Assembly: GCA_004802705.1 (NCBI GenBank)
Contig: SGPL01000145.1
Location: forward strand, 784-62,097
DNA length: 61,314 bases
From: Bondarzewia mesenterica
Lineage: Eukaryota > Basidiomycota > Agaricomycetes > Russulales > Bondarzewiaceae
Direction: 5' to 3'
Positions 23,374 to 34,603 of the stretch are shown in pieces. The position numbers and the translations under genes were made by a program. The notes under the pieces are model-generated. The model ran no database searches and was not told where the DNA came from. It worked only from the letters and a program-made list of their open reading frames with translations. The number at the start of each line of letters is the position of its first letter. The first letter of the stretch is position 1.

Positions 23374-25551
23374 TCACTTGACATATATCTCGGTGCCCTT
23401 CGCATATCTCGCACGAGGAGTATACTTCAGCGACGCATCGCTTATGCGTATCTTCACGCTCTCATGAAATTTGGGCTGGTCTGGGACCCAACGGCCGCGA
23501 CCAAGATGAATGCTGTGAAAGATTTGTGATGAAGATGAATACATGTGCGGATGCAGATCAGGACGGAAAGACAAATAAATGCGTACCTCCAGTCGTCAAC
23601 CCACTTTCCGGTGGCGTCTTGCCACGAGTATTTGGTAGGTATAATCTCCAGGATCCACCACAAAGGCATCTTCTTCAGCTCGTCATCCATCGGTTGGATA
23701 GCATCTTTGCTAACTGTGCTCGCATCTCCTTCCCCTTCGCCGCTACTCGTTTGGGTCTTCGTTTGTACTAGCCCCTTCCCCTTCCGCCCCTCCCCGCCCT
23801 CGTTCCCCGATTCCGACACATTGCCGCTATCGACCTCTTCAGAAATCTTGGCATCAGGACCCATATACTCATCCACCTTCATCTGGACCTTTTCTTTACC
23901 TGCATCTCCAGCTCGATTGGCTTTGAAGGCACTTGTGGCCGTCAACGGGACATTCCACCGCATCAACGCAGTATCCCCAAACACGATTCCACACTGCGCC
24001 AACATCACCTCGCGCACCATCCACCGCAAGGGAATATTAGCAAGGGCGTTCTCAGTCGAGTCCGAGACCGCGCCACCACCAATATCTAGAATGTCACGGG
24101 TAAGTCATAACACTTGTCTTATATTTTATCAGTGAAAAAGCATACCCGAATGACAGCCCGAGAACCACACCTCGTCCACATCCGTCGTCCAACCTGTCGA
24201 AGGAGAACTGGCACTGGCATCGGAAGGAGTCCCTTCACCGTCACCATATCCCAACGCTGTTTCCAACTTGCGCTCCCCCTCGTTCAGGTCTTGGCGGACC
24301 CCGGCGGCAGCTGAATCAAGGGCGCGGAGTAGGGCCTGTCCCGGCAATGCCCTGGTCCGCGCGCTAGAGGTAGGGGGATCAGGGCGGTGATAAAGGTTTG
24401 GACGGAACTTCGCGCGATGCTGATAGAGGGCAATTGAAGATTCCATGGATTAAGAAGATCAAGAGGAAAGAAGCAGACATACCTCATCGAGGGAGAGCGC
24501 ATGCCTGAATGTCCGGATCGCCGTGTTGGTAGACACAAACGGTAGACTCTTCGTCATGATAATGCCCACGCTGGCCACCGTATCCCTATAGAGATCATGT
24601 GTGAATGTGTGACTGAAGTCAGCATTTCAAATGGATGGACAAATGACGGGAAATTGTGTATATGCGCGAAAAAGTACAATATATGCTCACCAAACGCCAA
24701 CAAATTCAATTGGAACGTCACGACAGAACGTCAATTTGAACCCTGCTGCAAGGTCTGCATCGGACGTCTTGTTGGACGCATATAACTTGTACGCGAAGGG
24801 GACTTGCTCTTCGTTGTCACGTGGGAGAAGACCAACCTGGATGTAGACGTTCAACATATACACAGGAGAGAAGAACACGACCACTATTTTAATCACGAAG
24901 AGGGGTGTGCATATACGTACTTTGAAGAGCATTCCAGCAAGCGCGCGGGCGGTATATGCACCTCGAGAGAATCCTGAGTAGCACGTTATAGTGCGAACAA
25001 GAGTATGAGAATTCTCATGCATTGCATACCGAAAAGGCAGACTTTGTCCCCCGTATTCCAATTTTGCATAAGGAATTTGTATCCATCCATAACGTGAGCC
25101 GGTAGATACCAAGCAACGGCCTCATCCAAGATTTTCGCACCCCACTGGAAGAAGGGAGAGACAACACCTGGCTGAAAATAGGTGCCTATACCTGCCTATA
25201 TGCGCGTGAAAGAAAAATTCTTGCAGATAAGAGGAGGAAGGGGAACAAGAGACGAGGTTACCTGATAGTAACACATTTGCTCGTCGATGTTATCCTTCTT
25301 GAGCAAGGAAAAGAACTTGACAACGTTCGTGTTCTTCGACAAATCCCACATCAGCGCCGGACCACATAGTAAGACATGATAAAACTCACGTATCCATCGT
25401 ATTGGTTGGCCGTCCCATCGAAACACAATACAAGCGTGCGCGGGGGCCTTACCATCTTAGCTAGTTGTGATCGTGACTGTACAGGAGGGACGAGGGAGGC
25501 AGCGGTGGACTTGGAAGGACCAGCAACGTCGGTCCTGATTCGTGCTGGCAT
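23374..25551 (-). CDS. DUF2235 alpha/beta-hydrolase-like protein
   Basis: A DUF2235 (PF09994) protein, a family related to bacterial type VI Tle1 phospholipase catalytic domains; the fungal substrate is unknown. Motifs in order: LVLCFDGTANQYD, NTNVVKFFSLLKKD, GFSRGAYTARALAG (GxSxG nucleophile), VEFVGVWDTVASVG-like sequence, and WFSGCHSDIGGG, which spans an intron at SGCHS. A long Ser/Glu/Lys-rich insert follows near 23750-23900, and the end is KYTPRARYAKGTEIYVK. The most upstream ATG (25551) gives MPARIRTDVAGPS; an ATG at the later MVRPPRTLVL would also work. About nine exons. No signal peptide or membrane segment is clear. The presence of the GxSxG and DGT blocks suggests an active hydrolase. 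Confidence 0.88.
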
Positions 25552-26788
25552 TTATAGAGCAGCGAGAGTGTCAATCGTGACTGACAGAATGTTCTGTGGG
25601 TTTCCAATCTTGGAGATATGCAAGTTCAAAAACAGAAAGTTCGCTCAAGGGCAGCCTTCGTCCCGAGGAGCAATGCGACACAATTTTATGATGGCGCCCA
25701 AAGCAGCACTATACCGTGCTCATGTGTCGGATGTCCGGTGTTATGGATCCAAAAGACGTCAGAATGATGGGAGTGCGTCCAAAGGGCGCTCGAGTCCGAG
25801 CGATGTGCCAGTGGAGTGTCAGGCTGTCCAAGACGAATGTAAGTAACGCAAGCACAAAAGTGGCGAGAAGAGACTGGGAAGTGCGTGCGGAACGGGTCAT
25901 CAAAATTGATGAATGCTTTATATCACGATAAAAACAGAAAGGAAATGCAGATAGGGCGTGTACACGCACGGGCCAGTGTAAATGGGCTTCCATCGGTTCT
26001 TCTTGGGTTCTTCGCCCCATCGTGATCCTGCAAACGTTGTGCCGTGATCGGGAAACTGGTTATGGCCAAGCACGTGTCCTATAGCTTCCGTCCCATCCCC
26101 GTCTGTCCTCTCCATTCAGGACAGTTCAGTACTCATCAGTACTCAATACTCAGTACTCAGTACTTACCGAGTCCCTAAATCGGAGTCAATAAGTAGCGCC
26201 TGCCGTAGCGCCTACAGCCTGTGTCCAGCTAACGCGGTTCATGGTTTAGCAGGCGAGGCTTGCAATGGAGCTCCTAGGGCGACAATCCAGAAGCCATCCG
26301 GTCATGAACTGTAAACATAACGGTCAGCTGGTGATAATGGATGGGTCTGTTCAAAAATGGATTTCTTCAAAAATTGACTACAGAGTCACATTTGGTCGGG
26401 TGACATGGGAGGGAATCTGTCATCGGTTGGCCTGCAGCAGTCGGGGGTTTGAGTGGCAAGTTAACAATACCCTAAGAAGATCAGAGTGAGTCCAGATGAC
26501 AGCTCGGAAGATCTGCCAACTGTCATAGCCATCTGGGTTGAACGAAAACAAAACACATGCATTCTCTATGATACATACATAACTGCTTCATAAAATTCGC
26601 CCCCAGCCCAGCATAAGGGGCGCCGTCAAAGACAACCAAAAAAAAGGCGAAATGAACACACGGCTGCGATGCAACTGTCAACAGTTTAGAAGCGTGCGCC
26701 CAGGACGCGGACGCGGAGCATGGGTATCAGCAATGTGACGAAAAAGAGTCGGTCAAGGGTTCCGATGGCTCGCAGGAGGGCTGACAGA
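25552..26788. other. Gene-poor region, 1.2 kb
   Basis: Upstream of the DUF2235 gene and downstream of the MAPKK gene (both minus). Contains an AGTACTCA-type repeat near 26121. Short open frames on both strands have no domain; no tRNA seen. Confidence 0.45.
26121..26167. repeat. Imperfect AGTACTCA tandem repeat
   Basis: Several copies of CAGTACTCA-like words in a row (CAGTACTCAT, CAGTACTCAA, TACTCAGTACTCAGTACTT). A small local microsatellite-like array of no known function. Confidence 0.5.
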
Positions 26789-28451
26789 TTAGAACGTGCT
26801 CGCCCAGTCTTCGAGGTCGAATGTCGATGTCTTCGCGTGCACTATCCATTCATGTTGCTAAAAGGCAAGACAATACCGTCATCAGTAGGGAGTGTTAGGG
26901 AACTCGAGGAATAGGACACGCGCACCAAAAGATCCTTTGGTGTCCTTCGCAAATCCGGATCCTTCAACAAACACCCATCCACAAACGACTCTGCCATGTT
27001 CGGGAACCGCCCCTCGGGAGTCAATCTGGGTGCAGGCTCATTCACGATGTGCTGCAGAAGTTCCAAAATGCTCATTGTCATGCCCCCACCCTGCAAACTC
27101 ACACCCTTGCTCTTCCGCTTATTCTTCTTCGCCTCCTTGCTATCCTCCTTCGTCTTGGATCGTTGAGGCAGCCGCCCGAGGGGCATGGGTCGTGATGGCG
27201 AGAGCGTGCCCTCAAAGTCGGATAGATCAGAATCATCGTCAGATGAGGAGTCAGAGAAAGGGAAGCGTCCAAGAGCGAGCTCGATCAGCGAGATGCCGAG
27301 CGACCAAACGTCGGATTTGACTGTGTATTGCGCGCCTTGTATCCGTTCGGGCTGCGAGCGCCACAAATATGATTAAATCAACAATGCGTCGGATCAGAGC
27401 GTATTCGTGACGCAATTGGACGCACGCTCATGTAAGTTGATGTCCCCACGAAAGTGTCGGCGATCGAGTTAATGAGTTCGCCAGAGACGCCGAAATCACA
27501 AATCTTGATTTGACCTTTTGAGTTGCACAAGATATTTGATGGCTTAATGTCTTTCTCGCGGCCAAAAATAAGCTGAATAAATCCTTGAAAACTAGTTCAG
27601 GGAGAAACGCACCGCGGTGAATGATGCGATGGACATCGTAAAGATATGTGAGGCCTTCTAGCACCGCCAGAGCGACCTTGGCCACAACATCAACATCGAT
27701 TGCGCCTATCCGTTTGTAAATTCCATCAAGCGACCCCTTGTCCATGAACTCCATGCAGATGCAGATGTTGGGATCTGAGAGGAACGCGCCGTAAAATGAG
27801 ATGATGTATTCCGAATGGCAATCATGCATGATCTGCAGCTCCCGCAATATTTGTTTGCGCACGGAAGGTTTGGCGTCAATGAGGACAATCTAGCTCACCC
27901 AACCCAACCCAATAAGCCGATGGAGCAGGCGAGGATGGAGGTATGTAATGATTCCATCAGCACAGTACGAGCGGCAGAGGTGAGGACGATGTTAGAGAAC
28001 ATGAAAGACAGACCTTCTTGGCCATAATGGTATGTGTCGGGACGTGTTCCACCTTCTTCACACTCCCGCCATTGCCTTGCCCAAGCTCATTCAGATCCTT
28101 CAAATCCTCGTCCCTGAGATCATATTTGGTCTCTGCGTTCATGTCCAGATTTGCGAGGGTGTTCGACAGAGTTGTATGGTACGTTGTCCGCTGTGCTGAA
28201 GCTGGCGCAGAGATCGGTCCGTTGGTGACAGACAACAATCCATTGTCCCCATCAGCTGCACCGGCCGCGTGGGAGGATGGTTCCGCCTTGGTCGACTTAA
28301 GAGTCATTGGCGGCGGTCGTTTCTTGCCTCCAGCAGCGGGTGCCAGGCGTGTTGGGACGGGTTTCAGCTGGGGCTGAGGATCCGGAGGAGGTTGTGATAC
28401 ATCGAGCTGCAGAGCCTTGAAGTTACGCTTTTTGCGGATGGGGGTAGCCAT
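26789..28451 (-). CDS. STE7: Ste7/Fuz7-type MAP kinase kinase
   Basis: A dual-specificity kinase that activates a MAPK by phosphorylating its Thr-x-Tyr loop. A basic, Pro-rich N-terminus ([14 protein letters not shown]) precedes the kinase. Motifs: [10 protein letters not shown]-loop, the segment [39 protein letters not shown] split by an intron after [12 protein letters not shown], activation loop [15 protein letters not shown], and [21 protein letters not shown] long charged insert follows ([15 protein letters not shown] onward). The last small exon ends near [10 protein letters not shown]. The SIADT activation loop and GRFPF block match Ste7 and Ustilago Fuz7 better than Pbs2 or Mkk1, so the pheromone or filamentation pathway is inferred. 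It is divergent from the transporter pseudogene. Confidence 0.88.
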
Positions 28452-28922
28452 GGAGTGCGGCAGGGAAAAGAAAGAAGTGAACGGGTGAATGGAACAGACA
28501 GTTGCAAGGAGACAGAGATAGCAGGATGGTCGTTAGTTGGTTGTGGGTCGGTCGGTACAAAATGTCGATAGTTGCTACCCGGGCTCAAGTATTCGCGAAC
28601 GAGTCGGCGAGCACGGTCGAGTCGGTCAACGGTCGTCCATCCAACTTTGATTCCTCCAGATTATCCAAGGCATCTTATGTAAGCACACATCTCAACAACG
28701 CTTTCGTTTCTTTTGCTACATTTTCCGTAGCCCTCTTGAAAACCTGAAACCGCGTACATTTGTTCAAGAGTATGTCGTATGCCGGAGCCCAAAGCGATAT
28801 AGTTTTTTTTTTGTAGCATCCGAGCAGTGTCATCAGTACACCTCATCACCTGGTTCAGCTTTAAATATCACAGAAAGTTTCCCCAAACAAGTCTATATAT
28901 CATCGTCTACTCCCTATCCATC
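28452..28922. other. Divergent promoter region
   Basis: About 470 bases between the MAPKK start (minus) and the transporter pseudogene (plus). CTATATATC lies about 30 bases before the pseudogene ATG. No other feature. Confidence 0.45.
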
Positions 28923-30776
28923 ATGTCTCAGGTCGACATCACTCGACCCCCACGTCTTGGACAACAATCTGATGCTTCAGTTGAAACTATTGCGTTCGCC
29001 GCGCGTCTCCCCCTGCCCTCATCCTCTTCGGCGCGCACAATTCCCATCGTAGATCTATCCTCCAAGTCAGCAGGATTCTGTTCGGTCAGGTCTCGAATAT
29101 GGCTCTGACTCTGTCATTTTGAAAAACTCGCTCGCGCCCGTGGACGGCGGATTCGGTGCCTGGTCCTTTGTACGTTGGCTCTTGAATGCCCATGCTGTGT
29201 TCTATCCCTGATAGTCATAAAAAATGATGCTGCCACCCCACGCATCCTCTCTGTTGCCTCTCATCGGTACCCTTTCCTCCGGTATCATATATTGCTCAGG
29301 TAAACCGTTATATGCATAAATCCATGTTTTGCGCGTATTAACGTGATCGAAGGTCCTGCAATATATCTCTTCACCTTTCGCTACCCCCATCATCGCCGAA
29401 CGTCAATGTGGGCGAGCACCCCGTTGTGCTGGGCGAGCTTGTTTGGCGCCAGCTACGCCATGAAGACAAACAAATGAAATGGCAGTGTTTTTAACTCGTA
29501 TCTTTATTCGAAAATAGGTGCAACAACTCATTGTGTTGTACGCTATTGGTGGATGTACGTCTCGATCATTCTATGTTCTCGATCACATACTTCATACTGA
29601 TATGGAATTTCTCGTTCTTCAGCGCTGTTGTACGCTCCCTGCATCTCGCACATGTCTGAATGGTTTGTGAAACGTCGCGGTCTTGCTAACGATGTCATTT
29701 TCGCCGGTTCGTCGTATTCCCCCTCATTCATCCCATATTCTCTTTACTTATTGGCCATGCTGCTATAGGTACGGTCACCGGGGGGCTCGTCCGTCCCTTG
29801 ATATTGACTCCCCTTTTCCGTCACCATGGCATTGCCAACACCCTCCGCTACCTCTCGATAGCCGTCATTGCCAGCCTGATTCCCACGCTTCCTTTCGTCC
29901 GACCTCGGCTGACCTCGGCTGCCGGAGAACAAGGTTCATGGTCCAGCCAGGAGAAGAGTTGAAAGCAGGGAATGGCTCAAGAGTTGGACTTGGTGGTCGC
30001 TCATAGTTACGAACAAAGTTCAAGGCTTCGCCTACTTCGCACCCATCGTTTGGCTGCCCAGTGCGTGTTTTCTCTTCGTCATACTCATATCTAAACACCC
30101 ATTATCGCTCGCAAAACTCTATAGCATACGCATCAGCGCTCAATATCTCCTCCTCAACTTCACCACCTCTTGAACGGTAAGTCCCACCACGCTATTAACT
30201 CTCACACCTTCATTTGCGCCTACAGATGCATCCGTATTCGGCAGAATCATGATGGACACCCTTTCCGACCATCTCTCGCCCTGGCTGCTTGGGCTCACGA
30301 CCCTCGCGTGCATCTCGCTCGCCGCTTTTGTCCTCTGGGGCATTGCGGGACATGCCGTTGTCGTTGTTGGTATTCAGCGTCGTATACGGCATGTTGACGG
30401 GCGGGTGGAGCAGCCTGTGAACTGGATTCGTACGACCAATTGCAAGTGCGTGTCCAGACCCCATATATTGGTTCCCATGGAATTTGGTACACAGACATTG
30501 ACCAATCGCGATGCAATCACAGAGGACGATCCGACGCTTTCGACGTCGCTTTTCGGGCTATTGATGCTCTCTCGCGGTCTGGGTAACGTCCTGTCGACAC
30601 CTATTTCGACTGCTCTGTCTGCCGCTGTCTATGAACCCAGCACCGGCCTTGAAAAGACAGGATTTGACGTCGCAGATGGTAGGTATGAGCGCATGATTGT
30701 GTATGTCGGTACGTACTTCGTAGGGGCGGCTGTCATGTCACTGGTTGGCTGGGGAGGAGAGCGAGCGAGTGACTAA
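28923..30776 (+). pseudogene. Decayed MFS monocarboxylate-transporter-like gene
   Basis: Fragments of an MCT-type major facilitator are lined up in order but no longer translate. The pieces are LAPVDGGFGAWSF, ASSLLPLIGTLSSGIIYCSG, YAIGG / LLYAPCISHMSEWFV, RYLSIAVIASLIPTLPFVRPRL, LIVTNKVQGFAYFAPIVWL, SVFGRIMMDTLSDHLSPWLL, VFSVVYGMLTGGWSSL, and DDPTLSTSLFGLLMLSRGLGN. Seen defects are a frame change near 29080; loss of the segment after GAWSF that should hold the first membrane helices; an in-frame stop near 29476; a 10-bp tandem duplication (29901-29920) shifting the frame; an extra G near 30369; a TGA at 30418-30420 where the family has Trp; and further missing sequence between 30060 and 30240. 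Many independent lesions make sequencing error unlikely as the only cause. Confidence 0.87.
29901..29920 (+). repeat. 10-bp tandem duplication GACCTCGGCT x2
   Basis: Two exact adjacent copies inside the pseudogene. Removing one copy restores the family reading frame across PRL and the following VHGPA segment, so this looks like a young slippage duplication. Confidence 0.85.
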
Positions 30777-31524
30777 AAGGGCTAGTCAAGCTTAGGAGAA
30801 AGCTCATGCCACTCCTGCGACATCACCTCGCTTGCAAGATTTCTCACCCCCTAATCCAAACACTTTTCGACCTCCCCGCGTATCCGCACGCAAGGGGTAA
30901 TCAGGCGAGGTCTGGTTGTTGGGGTATCCATCAGTCGTGGGTACGATTACGCCATAGCAGGCGCCGAAGTTTAGAGTGTACCGGATGTAATGAACGTTGA
31001 GCTGTCCAACTGTGCTGTAATTGGCGATATTTCAATCAGCCCATTCAACTGGAGCGTTATGTATATACTCACTCTGTCGATGGAGTCACTCTGTCTGACC
31101 CCACTTGGAATTGTCTGCCGGGAGGATTCGCCACATCTAAGAAATCAAGGTCCTGAGTAAGGCGACTCTGTGGCGTGATAGAAATCGACGCGGAACGCAC
31201 TACATACTTCGCCACTAGCAAGCCTATTTGATAGGTATGGGTGACTCATATCTACGGCCGTCTGCTGTGTCAACCTTCGCAGATGGCTGATTAAAATAAG
31301 TCCATTCAGTAGAAGAAATAAAATTATACCGACAAACAGAACAAACGGAAAGGGCGATTATCGATTATCGCGGGGTGCATCCCACCGAACTCCCGACGTC
31401 AGATTGAAAACAGACAAAGAAAATGTAGTTCATTTCAAAAAAGACTTGAGATGACAACACAGCGATGTGCAATCAACACATCAGCCCTACAAACCACTGG
31501 ACATCACACCTGCCCTAAAATCCA
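30777..31524. other. Convergent intergenic region
   Basis: Between the pseudogene (plus) and MPDU1 (minus). No coding signal seen in 750 bases; a mix of short AT-rich tracts only. Confidence 0.5.
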
Positions 31525-32549
31525 TCAATCCACCTTCCGCGCCCACTTCCTACCATATGACGCTGGCTGCGTTTGGTACGCTGTCTGATGTGAAGCGGGC
31601 GACTGTGGTGGGACGACGATGTCGACGTGCCCATCCTGCTTCTCTGTGATCTTCTCTGACATCGGTTGAAGCACAGTCACCTCGGTCTCCATGTCCTTGC
31701 CCCAATACGCGTACATCTGTACCCCGATAATGAGGTTCAGGAGGAGGGCGAGAGCGAAGCCTGCCGAGACCACGGGATCCCCAACTTCAGTAGCGGTAGT
31801 GAACAAGCGCGCGGCGCACCCGCCAACTTGTGCGAGAACGGCGAAGGCAGAGACTTGTCCCGTGCTTCGCGCGCGGTGATTCTGCGCAATCTGAGGAAAT
31901 TTGGAGAACAGAGAGAGTGGGAGAGTGGAGAGTTGGAGGATGGAGAGGATGGAGTGTGGGACAACGAGCAAGCCAAGTCCGCTGAGAAGCATAGCGAGCG
32001 ATATTGAGAGGAGCTGGGCAGTTGGCCGTGCGAAGGTTGTGGTTAACGCGCGGGTGGGTGTCGAGGGTTGATAGTTCACAATGAGGAGGGTGATAACGAC
32101 GTTTTGGATGGTGAGGAACAAGTTTTCGCCGTAGGTGGAAAAGGGAAATTCATTACGAAACGAGTAGACAAGGGTAATGATGTAGGAGAGGGTTTCTAGG
32201 ACGTAGGCAGGCAGGGAGAGCCCGCGCGCGGATCCAGCGTTGAGGACTGCGGAGGATGAGGTTTTGTTTTGTATGTTATAGAGGAACAGAAACGAACTCA
32301 GTAAAAGTTGAGGAACTTTCATAATAGACCCCCCAAGAACGATGCCTATGCCTAAGCCCTTAGACAGGGAGTACTTGAGGCATTCCACGTCCTCGACATT
32401 TAGGTTTTCTACCAAGGACACGTAGCATTTCTGGACAAGATTCAACAAAAGGTAAATTTTTATATGGAAATCAAGTTATTTACCTCGCCTATGATAGAGA
32501 TGCCAAGGTCGTTAACGAACCAAGGCAGGTTCTTTGTTATTGCAGACAT
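31525..32549 (-). CDS. MPDU1: Mannose-P-dolichol utilization defect 1 protein (PQ-loop)
   Basis: An ER multi-pass protein needed for use of dolichol-phosphate mannose and glucose in glycosylation. Three exons (32484-32549, 32298-32430, 31525-32246) total 921 bases, 306 residues. It starts MSAITKNLPWF, with the family block CLKYSLSKGLGIGIVLGGSIMKVPQ, then LILNAGSARGLSLPAYVLET, and a second PQ-loop-like FSKFPQIAQNHRARSTGQVS. Several hydrophobic helices follow, and a polar C-terminal tail. The second intron (32247-32297) has donor GTTCGT and is 51 bases with no in-frame stop. Retention would add 17 residues inside the conserved PQ segment, so the spliced form fits the family better. The gene is divergent from eIF3e, with starts only 155 bases apart. 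Confidence 0.92.
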
Positions 32550-32704
32550 TGGACTCCTGGAGAGAAGGAGGGAAGGGAGGGAGCGCGACCAAAGCGCGAC
32601 TGGACGCGTGTCAGCCACAGAGCTGATCAAACTGGAAGCACGTGGCTCGAATTTTCCATCCTCATCTCGTCCTCTTCCTCGGTCTCATCCCGTGTTCAAA
32701 AACA
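32550..32704. promoter_or_regulatory. Bidirectional promoter, MPDU1 / eIF3e
   Basis: Only 155 bases separate the two start codons, which face outward, so the region must serve both genes. No clear TATA box is present. Confidence 0.6.
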
Positions 32705-34312
32705 ATGGCGGAATACGACCTCACGAAAACAATCATTCCATACCTTGATAGACACTTGGCTTTTCCATTGCTCACACACCTTGCCGAGACAAATTTGTTT
32801 AAGGAGGAAGAGGTCCAGGTTGCCCAGTATGAGCTCGCAAAGGGTACCAACATGGTCGACTACGCCGTCAATCTGTACCAGTCGTTGAACCCTGATGGCG
32901 AGATCTCTGAAGGTGTGTCTAATGTCTAATATACCCAGTGGAGAATGGTGGGGTGATCTTGGTATGAGGACAGAATTCGCGGCGAAAAGGGAGAAGGCTG
33001 TGTCGACAAACGAGCGGCTGCAGCAGGAGGCTCAGGCTGTCCTCGATGTTATCGAGAACCCAGACGTTGCACAAGCCCTTCGGCAGGATAAAAATCAAAA
33101 TTTGCAGTACCTGAAAGACAACTATGGCGTACGTTTACCCTATCTTTTACGCTCCACTTCACCCTCGATGCTTCCCCCCGTTTTCAGCTTACCCTTGAGC
33201 AAATCACTGCTCTTTACAATTTTGGCCAATTTCAATACACCTATGGCAATTACTCTGGTGCCGCCGATTATCTTTACCACTTCCGTGTTCTGTCGACCGA
33301 CACAGATCTCAACACTTCTGCCCACTGGGGCAAATTGGCCTCTGATATCCTCACCGGAAAGTGGGATGTCGCGCTTGAGGAGCTCAACACCCTTCGCGAA
33401 TCGATTGATGCCCGCGCCGCATCCGCTCCACCCCCCACCTCATCTACCTCCCCCTCCTCGCCCGCTGAGCCGCTCGCAGCTTTGCACTCACGCACCTGGC
33501 TCATCCACTGGTCGCTTTTTGTCTACTTCAACCACCCAGCAGGACGCACTCTCCTCCTCGACACCTTCCTCGCCCCCGCATATCTCAACACTATTCAATC
33601 CGCATCGCCATGGGTCCTGCGCTACCTCGCCGTGGCCGCTGTACTCTCCCGCAAAGCCCAACAAACCGCACCGGGTGGGACGCCCATTAGCTCGCGCGTC
33701 CGCCACGCCATTCGCGAACTGGTCAAGATCGTTCAGCTTGAAGAGTACCAGTACTCGGACCCTATCACGCGCTTTCTCAAGGAACTCTACGTTGAATTTG
33801 ACTTTGAGGCAGCGCAAAGGGAATTGCAGACGGCCGAGCGCGTTGTCGGGGATGACTTCTTCTTGAGCGAGTTCAGAGATGACTTTTTAGATAACGCGCG
33901 GTATCTCATCAGCGAGGCGTATTGCCGGATCCACCAGAGAATAGATATCGCGTATGTTCTCATTTATCATCTGACAACTCGGTAGACTGAAACAGAGGAT
34001 ATAGTGATCTCTCTGAGCGACTCAATCTCTCCCGTGACGAGGGAGAAAAATGGATCGTCAACCTCATCCGGGAAACCCGCATGGGTGCCGATGCCAAAAT
34101 TGATCTCGAAAAGGTGAGACATCTTGCCTTTTTCTTCACTTCTCTCCGGCGCCTTAATAATGTTCGTCCAGAATGTCATTGAGATTCACCGCCCAGCCCT
34201 TCCGATATACCAAACCGTCATCGAAAAAACGCGCGGCCTCTCTATCCGCACCCAAGCGATGGGGGCTGCGATGGCGCGTGCGAGCACGCAGCCTGTGGAG
34301 GGGGCAAGGTAG
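32705..34312 (+). CDS. INT6: Translation initiation factor eIF3 subunit e
   Basis: A subunit of the eIF3 complex, which helps load the 40S ribosome. It begins [21 protein letters not shown], the typical eIF3e N-terminus. The middle has [44 protein letters not shown] and the PCI-region block [18 protein letters not shown], then [28 protein letters not shown]. The end is [25 protein letters not shown] low-complexity Pro/Ser/Ala insert ([16 protein letters not shown]) is a lineage feature. Exons are joined at about four short introns. No defects seen. The gene is convergent with D-lactate dehydrogenase. Confidence 0.95.
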
Positions 34313-34603
34313 ATATAGACTTACGGTTCGTGTTGTATCTTGCTATCATCAGTACTTTGTATTGTTTCGCTGCATCGAGTCTTGTATGCTAGTCAAAGAG
34401 GACGTCTGCGACTGCTTCTTGCAAGTAGTCATTGGGACGTGTTCTTGAAGCTCAGTCCCTTGTTCATAATGCGAGCGAGGAGATGGGGAGAGAAATGCCC
34501 TCGAAGGCAAGCACACTTATCCCAAAGGACTAAACCGTGCGATTACATTGATAGCTAGATACATGCTGAAGCAACATAGCAACGGCACGCCAGTCATTCG
34601 CTG

